Source: Anas platyrhynchos (lineage: Eukaryota > Chordata > Aves > Anseriformes > Anatidae). Taken from it: a stretch of 64,000 nt of DNA. Shown here one piece after another: positions 10,991 to 21,650 of this stretch. The notes under the pieces were generated by a model that saw only the letters and a program-made list of their open reading frames with translations, was not told the origin of the DNA and did not search any database. The position numbers were made by a program, and so were the translations under genes. Positions within the stretch are counted from its first letter, which is position 1. Every line of letters begins with the position of its first letter. The stretch is from NCBI RefSeq assembly GCF_047663525.1, contig NC_092591.1, positions 48,647,501-48,711,500 on the forward strand, given 5' to 3'.

Positions 10991-13900
10991 TTGAGGATGG
11001 GTTTGAAGTCCTTTTTCTAAGTGGAAAGCCACCACAATAATGCAAAAGGAAGCCGTACCTTGTGTGCCTGACCAGCAGCTGTCGTGTTTTTCCTTCTCCA
11101 GTGCATTTTTCTGCATGCAAACTGTTGCTCCCTAGCCGCATCATGCACTCTGTGGCTGCTGGTGTGGCCCAGCTACAGACCTAGCATTTTTAAAATAAGC
11201 ACCTGTTCATACATACCAGCACATTGAGCAAGAAGCTTTATTTACAGCAGACTACAAAATCAAAATGACCAGAGACAAGAAGGAAAACAAACAAATAAAC
11301 AAACTGCTCGTGTTTAAATGGGATTAAACTTCAAGATCTGATTGTCAATTCAATCACTTTTTAATCTCTTTCTGGTACAACATTGCACACTTTCTTCATT
11401 CATTTCTGATTACAAGCTAAATGAATATAATGGTGCCTGTATTCTCATTTATGCCTTAACTTCCCAGTAACATGACAGCTGATGATTAGGGTCTGAAGTC
11501 CTCTGGAAAACATCAGCATCTCTGGGAACGTTAGCATGAGCATGGAGTGGACTCCAGCTCTGCTGTAACCTGAGCTGCTCTGTCTGAAGTTGCTTGGAGA
11601 TGAGGCAAAACAGCTTTGCCAGCATGACCAGCGACTATGTCCATTTTTCCAATTCACAGCTAGCTTCTTATGATTCAACACTGTTTATTACAGGAGTGCC
11701 TGGTCATTTCTCCTGGAGATGGCTGCAGCCAAAAAAGACAAAGCGAGAGCACTGTCACTGCAACTACTGGGCCAGTACAATGCGAAGCTGGGAGCTCCCA
11801 CAGACACTTCCCACTGAAATTCTCCATAACGTCATGACCACAGGCTTCCCAGCACTGCATGAGTGAATGCTCTCAAGAATAAAGGGTTCTTTGGCAATCG
11901 TACACATGGGAACAATAACATTGTGTTACACCCTCAAAACAGAGTTGGGCTAGCTGGCATTCCAAAAATGCTGTGCTGAAACTCATTTCAGTGAAACACA
12001 AACAAAAACTGGATCCTTAATCAGCAACAGAAACGTTTAAGCCAGTACCATCATTACTACACTCACAAATTAGTCCTTCTGATGCATCCACTAGCACAGA
12101 AGTTAAACAGTCATGTTTGCATTATGTCCTGCTTCAGTCTGTTTAGGTTTGCAGCCCTCTCCATAACAAATAAGAGTGCACCCAACCACAACCTCCGCCC
12201 ACTGAACGTGCAACTTTTTAGTCCCATCCTGCAGTGTCTCCATAGCCTCACTGGTCTCATAACCTGCCAAAAATTAGCATTTCTGAGTAGCTGTCAGAAA
12301 GGAATAACAGGAGTGAACATGCTTCATTATCATCCTTAGCCACCAAAATGGTATAAATGACTTTTGTATCAAACATCAAAACAAACACATCCCGTGAGTA
12401 AGGGTGGAGTTACCCCTCTTCCTGAACAGCAGCAGTGTGCCATGAGCAACTTCACGAGACTCAGAGTGGTGCTGGGAATTGAATCCGGAGAGTATTTGAG
12501 TCAACACAAGATTTATAACCTCTTAAATAAAACCAATAATTGATCATAGTTTGTTTTTGTTTTGTGTGTGTATGTGTGTGTGCAGGAGGGGAGCTTCAGG
12601 CATAACAGTCCAAAATGTAAGTCCATCGATATTCAGGTAACTTTTCCCCCTCCTTCATTTCTGAACAGAGATTTTTCTACATTGTATATCAATACTGTAG
12701 CCCTGCTAACAACTGTTATATCACACTACTGACCTTACAAATAAACATGTAGGGTTTTGAGGAAAAATAAAGAAGATCAGTAGAAGAATGACACATATGG
12801 AAGAAGGTGTAGATATAACAGGTTTACATGTAAAGTAAGATAGGCTCCTGAGTACAGCCAGCCCTGTAGTCTCTGCAGTAGGCCAGAATCACGGAATTTT
12901 CCACTCTCATATATTGGGATGTGCATATTAGAGTTGCCTGGGGAACAGTCTGTCTTTAGGAACCTGCTGCTTCACATTAACCCTTTTTATACCCATCATT
13001 TATTAATTGACTCTTCAAAATTAGTTCCTAACTTCAGTAAACGTCCTTATCTGCAACTTTGCTCCAAACATTTTTTATTCATTCCACTTAAGAAACCAAA
13101 AGCATTCTTAAATTTTCACTTTTCTAGGCTCCAGAACAGTTTTTCCTATGCTATATGAGCTGTCCTTACTGTAGTAATCAACACAACATATAAACTCATA
13201 GTCTCATCTGCACATCTGCCTTATCTTTTAACCCAATAAAAGATAAACTGTTCTTGGAAAGATGGGAGTAGAAATGACCACCTGCTTCCTTCTGGGATCC
13301 CACAGCCAAATTAGCTGCTCTGTTCTCCTTCTCTAAAATGCAGGGCGCCGCATCAAGGTCCCATTAGTGCAATCTTGAAATTGAGTTATCAAGTCAGAAA
13401 GTACAATGTACTTTTTTCTGAGGGAAGAAACATGGACATTTTACAAATAACTGGTTTTAATGTTTACGTGCGTCTTGTGGCCAAACTTCCTTGTTATGAC
13501 TCCAGGCCTAAGGCTGAATACCAGCAAGATACGAGTCCTTCAGAGACACGTGGCGATTCGGACACATTTTGCTCTCTCCCAGCTGGAGAAATACTGCTGT
13601 TACCCGGTGCCTTTAATATTTATATAACAACAGTATCCAGATGCCCCAGTTAGCGTAATACCAACTTACTTCATGTGCATGCTCTGCTGGAACTAATTTA
13701 TTGCCTTAGGAATTCCCCCACATTTTGCAAAATAAAAGCTCATTACTTCTTAGCCTCCTTATTTCTCTCATCCCAACATGGGATGGGAGGAAATTGCTTG
13801 CTCTACCTCTCTTCTTTTTCCATATATCATCTTCTTTTCAGAATTTCCTGCATCCTGGAATAGCATGGAGACCTCCCTCCCACCTTATCATTTATGAGTG

Positions 13901-14650
13901 GGATAACCAGAGAATGACTTGAGACAAGATACAGCAAAATTCCTACCAACCAGGTGTTTCGGCTCCACCTTCCCATCATCACCACAGAGCTTCCAAACTC
14001 TCCATGCCCAAGCTCCCTTCAAAGGAAAACACCAAGTATAAGATGGAAAACAGAATGAGGGAGGAATTCAGGCAAAGACAGATCACAAGAATGAATTTCT
14101 CTATGCCCTGATTGCTGCTACTGCAGCTTCCATTACTTATCTCCTTGTTCACATGCTTATAGGGAAAAATAACTCCTTTGTAAACCCTTGCCCAAGAAAA
14201 AAGGAGTAATGGCTACAAGAGCAATGAACATTGAGGAGATGCAGAGAATACTCTTTGATGATTAGATGTCTATTAGTGTATAAATTATGGATATAAAAAA
14301 AATAAATAAAAGTATTTTAAGAAACAGGTTTTAATTGTGCCAGTAATTTAGAACAGAGCAAACAACTTAGATAATCAAAAACCCCACCAGGCAACAGTGT
14401 CAAGTTATCCAGTACTCCAGATACCACTAGGTGTAACAGCTCTGTAAAGCAAATAATGGCTCTGCCAAAACTAACTTACCCCAGGGAGCAGCAATCTCCA
14501 GGTAAAAGTGGGAGAAGTCTGGCTTGCTCTTATCAAGAGCCACTGGATGTGAAGCATGGATGTATCCCACACAGAAACAACTAGAATTATGTTCAGCTCT
14601 AAGTAGCATGCTGTTAAATAACCACACTCTCCACATTTTCTTTTCTGGAA
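10961..14650. other. Intergenic sequence between the giantin-like gene and CD59
   Basis: I find no gene here. The stretch holds one copy of a ~340-bp block shared with CD59 intron 1 (12448-12800), a GT-rich microsatellite near 12,565-12,582, and otherwise ordinary AT-rich DNA. Confidence 0.5.
12448..12800. repeat. Copy 1 of a ~340-bp block repeated at 20521-20850
   Basis: It shares long collinear blocks with 20521-20850 in the same orientation: 'GAATTGAATCCGG', 'TTAAATAAAACCA', 'GAGCTTCAGGCATAA', 'ATTCAGGTAACTTTTCCCC', 'TTCATTTCTGAACAGA' and 'GTTTTGAGG'. I cannot assign it to a known repeat family. This copy carries an inserted T/GT-rich stretch that the other lacks. Confidence 0.9.
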
Positions 14651-14652
14651 TT

Positions 14653-16111
14653 TTTATTAATCAAAGACAGCATAGCTTTCATATTTTGAGTGATCAGAGA
14701 AATCCCAGGATGCTTTCATAGCTAAGATAAGCTTAACCAAAAGATGCACTGCAGAATACACGATGGTTTGGAGTAATACAGTGCTGTCCCCTGCCTTTGT
14801 TATGACTGAGTGAGCTGGTGTCACTGGTGCCCTGGACAGCACTAGCTAGGGTCCTCAGAAAGAGAATATGTCATTGGAAACGGACCGTGACTCTTGCAGG
14901 AATATGCTAAGAGTTCCAAACGAGACAAAGGAAAATTTCACATTGTACTCAACTGAGAGGCTCCCTAAGTCCAGGGGAAGCATCAAAGGTCTGTCTCCAC
15001 CACTGAGTCAGAACAATGTGCAGAGTGCTCGAGCTCTGGAAGTTGTACACATAAAACTGAGTGTTTTTTCTGCATGCTGTATAAATATACATATATTTTG
15101 ATTGGCATTTAGAGTTGCATAAAAGTCAAAATATAAAGTTCTCTAAATTTTTGTTTAATACTCTTATGTGGAAGCTTTAAGGATTAAGTTTACCTGCCCA
15201 TGTTTTCAAAAAAGCAAAAGCTAATTATATGGGAAAGTAAACAAGTTGTGTCATTTTAATTCCTTAGCATTTTATAAACAACTTTCAGTATAGCGAGAAA
15301 TATTCAGTGCAAAGCACATGCTTAGCTTAAATCCTAGACTTTTAAAAAAATATAAGCAAAACTAAAAGAAAAAAAAAAAGCCTAGAAAGGAAGCTAGCAT
15401 ATGTTGTCTGCATGCTCACAGAAATATAAAAAGAGGAAGTGCATTCCCCACTTATAGCATTAATTTTGTTTTGGTTTTAAGAAATTTAGATGCTTTCTTC
15501 CAAAGTAGTCATACTGACTGTTATGTTACTGGCTTGAAAAAAGAAAGATAAAATGTTACAATGACAGGAACAAAGAGTCTACATCACTTGAAATCAAATA
15601 CTTCAGCATTTGTCATGAACACCACAGCAAGTTTATACTTATGATCCAACACTTTCTGTGTTGAGGGTAAACACACTGCTTGGTGTATGAGAAAGGTAAC
15701 ATCAAAAAAAAAAAAAAAACCAGAAATCCCGATGAAAAATAATTAAAATTTATGGGACAATGGGACAGTTTTCTGGCTCAAGACCTACCGCAATCCTTCC
15801 TCTCCACTTAACCCACTGAAGTTTACTCAGGTTCTCCACAAGATGACACTATTTCAGAACAAGGTATTTTCCCCATGCAGATGGCATGGCAAAACTCCTG
15901 AATTCCCTAAAACATTAACAATACAAGTCCTCCTTCACATGAATGGAAACAGTAGTTTAACAGATGTAGCCTTAAAAAAAAACATAGAATTCAAAATTAA
16001 AAGGTCAAGCTTCAGTCCGGTTAGGAACTGAAAATGCAAGAAGTGCAATTCAGGAAAGAGTTAATGATTTTGTATAATTTCAGCTTGGAAGTACAGCATA
16101 GATAATGGTTA
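14653..16111 (-). other. CD59: Probable 3' UTR of CD59
   Basis: This is the sequence directly downstream of the CD59 stop codon. The first minus-strand AATAAA I find is at 14653-14658, which would give a 3' UTR of about 1.45 kb; an ATTAAA near 15153 is an alternative. No coding potential. The end point is inferred from the signal only. Confidence 0.4.
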
Positions 16112-19100
16112 TTACAGAAGCATCCATAACATGGTCATTACAGAGACAATACTGAAAGCTGCTTTGTTAACTGCAGTAACTGTGCTCTCATTGCACAAGT
16201 CTTGTTGGCAGCAAAAGTATTCAAAATTATCCAACTGGTAGAATACAGCAATGTCATTCACATTGCACTGGGACATCTTCCAGCAGGAGGACGTTCTCAG
16301 TTTACCTGCAAAATAATTAAACAGATTAAGAGTAATGCAATTTTTGGTATGGAGAGAGAATCACTGTCTAGACAATGTACTCGCTTTTTTTTTTTTTTAA
16401 GCTTTTTTTTTCCCCTCTCCGGTTGTTTTTAAGTTTCTGAATGTGATTTCACTAGGACTTTGGTAGTGTAAATATTGATAGAAAGTTGTAGTCCTGTATC
16501 CACAGCACGCTCTTGTATATGTACATATGGCTAAAAGATACATGTTATATATATTTAAAATTCATATGTAAATACAAATTACTTATTTTTATTAAAAAAT
16601 ATATATATAGCGCCCAGCTAACCAGTGCTCCACATTCAGACTAAACAACACTCTGGGAGATATGCGGTTAGAGCTTAAACCATTCTTCCTCTGGGCCTCC
16701 TGCCAGACAAAGATAACACATAACCTAACTCAACTTGTCTGCTAATTCACTGTGCAGCTCTTGCATTGTCCTGCAGTCCAAGTGTTTGCCTCCACCAAGC
16801 TCAGAGCAAGTCCAGTAACTCAAGCTCATTTTTGTGCTGAAGGCAAGTCCCATCACACGTGACTGGCTTCATTTCTACATGCAACACGTGGAAGACACAG
16901 CCTGAAGAGCAGAAGAGCCTTCCCTTCTTCTCACCTATTCCCCGGAACACCAGAACTGAACCTTTAGCAAGGACTGTCCCAGGAAGATGGCAGTCCCATT
17001 CCATACTTGCTCCTGCTGTCCAAAGACAGCACGACAGTCTTTCAATGGCATAGGGAATCAGCTGGGAAAATGAGAAATTATTTCACTTCACTCAGTATTT
17101 CACTTTCAAGGGAACTGCACTAGGACAACAGCTGCCGGAGATGACCTAGTGCAGTGCTGGCAGGTCCATTTCTGTATACCTTGCACATATGCATCAGGCT
17201 CTCCGGCAGGAAAATAGGATTGCAAACATCTTCATTTACAAGGTGCACAATGCCAAGCAGTCATTTTGCCTGGCCACTGGGGGACCTCCAACTAGACGGT
17301 TATTAGCTTCAGAATCTCTTTGTTAAAAAAAAAAAAAAAACAATTACAAGGCTGTGCTGAGTAAATCACAATCCAAAGGAAGTCTGGGAGGATTGCCACA
17401 TTTTCATTTCTGCCATTTAAACAGAATGCGAACTCCAGGACTCCAGAGAGACAACTAAATACTTTTTTACAGAGCTAAAATGGCCTTCAGCTGAAGTATT
17501 TATCTAGCATCATATTAACCCTATAAACCCTATATTTACATTAAAAATGATAAACCTTAGAATGACCACAATTAACTTCAAATTCAGTAAACAGTTTTCT
17601 CCCCTCTATGCTTTCATGAGGTTACCCTTATGACTCCTTAGTCAAAGTCTAAAGTAAAACGTGTGCCAGCTACAAATTCAATAAACAGTGAGTTCCTTTT
17701 ATGATATTCTAGTTTTCCAATGAATACACTGTCACTCAGAGCAACAGTCAAACATTATTCAACAACTAGGAAAGTAACTCCATGCCCCTGAATATCCTTG
17801 ACCATGTTCCTTAGATGCAGATAAATTCACACCCAGGAAAATATAATTTTTTAAATAATTTTTAAAAAGACCAAGTCTTTAGCTGCGAGTTTATTGTACA
17901 AGTTACGCATGCTTTATCTGTTTTTAAAATGTGACAAATTCAAGACAAACATTTTGTATTTTAAAGTCAATGCTGTCTGCTTTTTCTTCTAGCCTCTACT
18001 GTGTTGCTTTTTTCCTTTATCTGTATATACTGATATTTATGCATGTGCTAGTACACATATAAATCAACTGTCTAAATCATCGTCATCTTTATCAGTTGCT
18101 TTCAAGTCAAAATATGTCAATTCACTACAAGCACGACCTTCATGTTTGCATTCAAAGCCGTCTTCTGCATGAGGCTAAAAATGCTTGTTATGGCCAGATT
18201 AGAAGTGCACAGACACCGAAAATTGATACAACCATGTTTACTTTAAGTCTGTAGGACAGCATACATACCAAATCTCATCTGCAAGCAAGCATCTTCAGTT
18301 GATAAGCAAGTATTATTGGTCTTGCACAAGGAAGGGCTGTTCTCACAGTGGTAACACCTTAGGGCATAACCTAAGAAGACAAGGTTTTACCTTTACTGAA
18401 TAATAAAGTGCTGAAACATTATCAGCATTAATAAGAAAAATGGAAGAACACTAGCTGCATCTACCTGTCACAAAACATATCCATGGTTGGTAAACTAAAG
18501 ACTCCAGACGAAATGTACAAGCATTAGTGTTAGGTTAGAGGTTGGACTTGGTGATCTTGGAGGTCTCTTCCAACCTAGATGATTCTGTGATTCTGTGATA
18601 TTGATACTGGCAATTTTGAAAGTAAGATTCTGAAGCATGTACTTGTATCATTTTAAAATATACTCATCTTCATGTCACCTGCAGAATAATGTATTAAAAT
18701 TTTGCTTCTTTTACCTTAAAAATTACATTTTCCAAACTGACAGACAAAAGATACTTCTATCAGAATTTTATTCTATCCTTTTTTTTTTTTATTTTTATTT
18801 CATTTCATTTCTCCCTCATGCTATACACCTAGTTTCCAATTTATACCACAGGAATTCAATATTCCATCAGCAAAATCGAACATTTTGTTGCCACATTATG
18901 CATCTCTATTCTGACCAAAGCAACAGAAACTCTGTCCTGTTTATAAGGTTACTCTCATTCCCAAAAGTGGTATTAAATAATGCAGATCTTTCTTGTTTTT
19001 TTCCTTCCCAGACATAGTTTCCATGATTTCTTCACACACTGTCATAACACTGCATCAGCAAAGAGCCTCCTTTGTACTCACCTGAACTACAAAAAGCAAC

Positions 19101-19145
19101 CAGAATGATGCAGACGGTTAACAGGATACAATTCATCTTGATCAT
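16112..19145 (-). CDS. CD59: CD59 glycoprotein (complement membrane-attack-complex inhibitor)
   Basis: Three coding exons, 19082-19145, 18269-18370 and 16112-16305, join in phase to a 119-residue precursor. Residues 1 to about 22 are a hydrophobic signal peptide (a second Met at position 4 could also start). The mature LU/three-finger domain begins YALRCYHC and has ten cysteines (27, 30, 37, 43, 50, 63, 69, 87, 88, 93) closing with the family motif CCQQDLCN. Trp64 in 'SCWK' matches the tryptophan of the complement-binding face of mammalian CD59. N-glycosylation sequons lie at Asn40 and Asn94. Residues 104-119 are the hydrophobic GPI-attachment signal. The protein binds C8/C9 at the cell surface and blocks pore formation. 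Length and the exon layout (signal peptide, first half, second half plus GPI signal) agree with mammalian CD59. Confidence 0.96.
16306..18268. other. CD59 intron between coding exons 2 and 3
   Basis: Just under 2 kb with T- and A-rich tracts (16,386-16,409 and 17,325-17,340), a TA-rich stretch at 16,530-16,610, and the speculative alternative exon near its start. No mobile element recognised. Confidence 0.6.
18064..18164 (-). other. Candidate alternative last exon of CD59 (speculative)
   Basis: An ATGCAG acceptor at 18165 would splice to the CD59 exon 3 donor at 18269 in the correct phase, with a 104-base intron, and open a 32-residue tail (33 codons with stop) starting E-DGFECKHEGRAC and ending KATDKDDDDLDS before TGA at 18064-18066. 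Such a product would lack the second half of the LU domain and the GPI signal. No transcript evidence is available from sequence alone and an open frame this short is not rare. Confidence 0.2.
18522..18600 (+). mobile_element. CR1-type LINE, short 3' end
   Basis: The stretch contains 'GGTTGGACTTGGTGATCTTG', 'TCTTCCAACCTAGATGATT' and a terminal duplicated 'CTGTGATTCTGTGAT', the typical avian CR1 3' end. It is less diverged than the copy at 5.6 kb and lies in the short intron between the first two coding exons of CD59. Confidence 0.92.
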
Positions 19146-21463
19146 GGTTCCTCCCTAGTTTGGAGGCATAAACAGATTTAAAACGTTTATTATATTAAAA
19201 GTCGACACAGAACTGGCAAAACATATGGTGAGGAATCAAGGTCTCAAAACTCGACTCCTTTTTCATGAAGTCACTGTCGAGAGAAGCCACAGAAGAAGAG
19301 CGAGGAGTGACTCTGCACCTTCTCAGAACAGGGATTTTATTCAGAGCACAGCCACCGGAGGCCCCTGGCAGGCCGCTGCTCAGCCTGCTCTCTTCCTGCT
19401 TATCGCACCACCCAATGGGCCTCACTAATTCAACAGCAACCTTCTGCAAGTGCACCTAATTGCTTAGGTCTGAATGCCTTTGCTTTTACATTAATTCAGC
19501 GATAACCCTGGAGCCAGACCGCATTCCCTTCCTCTCTCAGGGAGATCTCAGCACAGATCCGGCTGCCCTAAGGAGGCATTTGCTCCTCCTCTCCCCATAC
19601 TCCTGCCAGCCCTGCCCAAACGCACACTGAGGTGCTGGCACAAGCAATTACACACCATGGGACCTCAGGCATGGCTCACGTCTTCCACAACAGCTGCCAT
19701 CTGCAAGGAGCAGCAAGACGGGAAGGTCAGGCTTCAGTAACTCCGACGGCAGCAGGAATTGCCAGACAGACATCTGCACGCAGAGAATGAGCTACAGACA
19801 GCAGCGTCTAGCGCTAAAACATCCCTGCTATTGCAGAGAACAGGCTCTTCAGACTAAGTAACAAGTAGGCACGGGCGCGAGAAGGACCAGCACGTGAGGT
19901 AGAAGGACGTGGGACATATTTACCTTCAAAGATCAAGTGGGATTTGGAAGTCACATGAATTCCAGGAATTCAGATAACAGATCTCACTTATGATAAGACC
20001 ACAACGAAGCACTCGCATTGCTGCTCTTAACTGTGTTCATATTGCTTGAAACTATTTCTATATGCAGTTAAGAGCCTGGTGTGGCAGGCCATAATCACAT
20101 CGAGATGGAATTTTTCCTTCCAAAACATTGCCTGTGAACTTCAAAGGATGGTTTTGTTGTAAAGCATTATTTAAATCCTACTGCATCTTATGTCTAGTTA
20201 TTTTTTCTACTGACAAAAAGAAAGAAACTCTTTTCCTCTGTTAATTGCTGACGTTAAAAATAAAACCCTTCAGATGCGGGATGTGATTTTTTCCAGGGTA
20301 AACAACTTTGTGAGGAGCCTTCCAAGATCCTGTATCCAGAGGCTCTTCCCACAAGCGGCACCAATCTGCAGGAGTGCCGTTAGCCCGGCTGTTACAGCAA
20401 GGCTGGCGGCTGAAGCGAGAGCTGACCGCAACAAGAACATCCTTCGGCACCGCGCCATCCCAGCGGAGCCCTCAGCCACACTGTGCTGTCAGCAGAGCAC
20501 GGCAGTTTTGCCTTTTGGCCTTCACCAGACGCAGAGCAGTGCCAGGAATTGAATCCGGGGAGCACCTGAGCCAATGCAAGTCTGCTGACCACTTAAATAA
20601 AACCAGTACTTCACCACGGGTAGAGATTTTCGTGTGCAGGAGCAGAGCTTCAGGCATAATGGCCCAAAACATAAGCCCGTCTGTATTCAGGTAACTTTTC
20701 CCCTTGTTCATTTCTGAACAGATTTTTCTGTATTGCATTTACAGTACAGCAGCTCTGCTAAGAGCCATTATTACAGCACACGACTGACCTGACAAATAAA
20801 CGCGTAGAGTTTTGAGGGAAAAAACAAGAACAGCAGAAGCAGAAAATACAGAAGTCCTTGTAGCAGCCACCAAGCCATGACCAGAACAACGTAAGGCAGG
20901 TTAATAAAAGTCATCACAGCCAGCAGAATAGCTTTGTCACCAGTAACCCTACTGACGTATCTAATTTGGGGGGGGAAAGGAGTCTTATTTCCTGTACTCC
21001 TGTACTGCAGAGAGACGACCCACCACAAAAACTGCAGCTTTTTTTTTATATAAATAGAAATGCTGCAGCCTGCGATGCACAGCACGGCTCAGGAGCAAGG
21101 CAGGACTCCCCCCAGCAAGCCCCCTCTCTAGAGCTGGGCGCTGTGGCTGCAGCAGCAGCAGCATTTCTCCATTTCTCCGCAGTCCCTGCGGGCAGAGCCG
21201 CTCCCGGGGGGCTGCTGCGGCTCGGCTCGGCGCCCAGGACCACCGCGGGGAGAAGCAGCCCCCTGAAAGGGGGAGGGGGGGGGGTGGATTTCGGCTCCCC
21301 GCGTCCCGCTATAGCGCAGTGCGGTGCCGTGACTCAGGCCGGGGGCTGCCAGGCTTTGTGCCGCCCCAACAACGCTGCCCCCGCCCTACGCCTCCCTCCC
21401 TCCCTCCAGGGCCCCTCCGCACCCCCAGCCCCCAGCCCCAAGCCCCAAGCCCCCGGCCCTCAC
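19146..21463. other. CD59 leader and intron 1 to the CpG island
   Basis: Above the start codon come a few bases of leader and then intron 1. The acceptor of the ATG exon is not certain; the bases above 19145 read GGAACC, preceded by CTAG at about 19155. The intron holds the second copy of the ~340-bp block (20521-20850). The stretch at 19.2-20.0 kb is of moderate GC with no gene I can support. Confidence 0.45.
20521..20850. repeat. Copy 2 of the ~340-bp block (see 12448-12800)
   Basis: Collinear with 12448-12800 over its whole length, same orientation, roughly three quarters identical by eye. It lies in CD59 intron 1, close to the promoter island. No terminal repeats or target-site duplication are obvious, so I cannot say whether this is a dispersed repeat or a local segmental duplication. 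Confidence 0.9.
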
Positions 21464-21650
21464 CGGCTCCGCGCCCCGCCGCCTTCCAGCCCCGCACCGT
21501 CTGCCGATGGGGCTGGGGGGCGGCGGTGCCACAGAGCCCGGCCCGCCCCCGGGGCGGAGCGGCGGGGCTGGCACGGCTCGGCACGGCCCTGGCAACGGCA
21601 CGGCCACAGGCTGCGGCAGCCCCAGGCCCAGGCCAAGCCAGGGGGTTAGG
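21130..21650. promoter_or_regulatory. CD59: CpG island promoter of CD59
   Basis: GC-rich, CpG-dense segment upstream of the CD59 coding exons, with a G tract around 21270-21290 and C-rich runs at 21420-21455. No TATA box is evident. It contains the proposed first-exon donor at 21464. Confidence 0.75.
21464..21640 (-). other. CD59: Non-coding first exon of CD59 (upper border approximate)
   Basis: A minus-strand donor GGAGCCG|GTGAGGG lies at 21464/21463 in the island. A non-coding first exon separated by a long intron from the signal-peptide exon is the usual CD59 layout. The transcription start is not defined by sequence. Confidence 0.5.

Noticed and set aside
10422-11144. 240-codon minus-strand frame and several overlapping frames in the CpG island of the giantin-like gene
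   Set aside because: GC-rich, stop-poor DNA is open in all frames; translations are Pro/Ala/Arg/Gly-rich without motifs and cross the proposed splice donor.
18064-18174. Alternative CD59 exon using the TTTTTAG acceptor at 18175
   Set aside because: With the one-base overhang of exon 3 this acceptor gives a stop after seven codons; only the nearby ATGCAG acceptor keeps the frame.
12448-20850. The paired ~340-bp blocks as LTRs of a provirus
   Set aside because: The interval between them contains CD59 coding exons rather than retroviral genes, and no LTR ends or target-site duplications are visible.
20966-21649. 227-codon plus-strand frame in the CD59 promoter island
   Set aside because: Same composition artefact; it begins in AT-rich DNA and becomes low-complexity Pro/Ala in the island.
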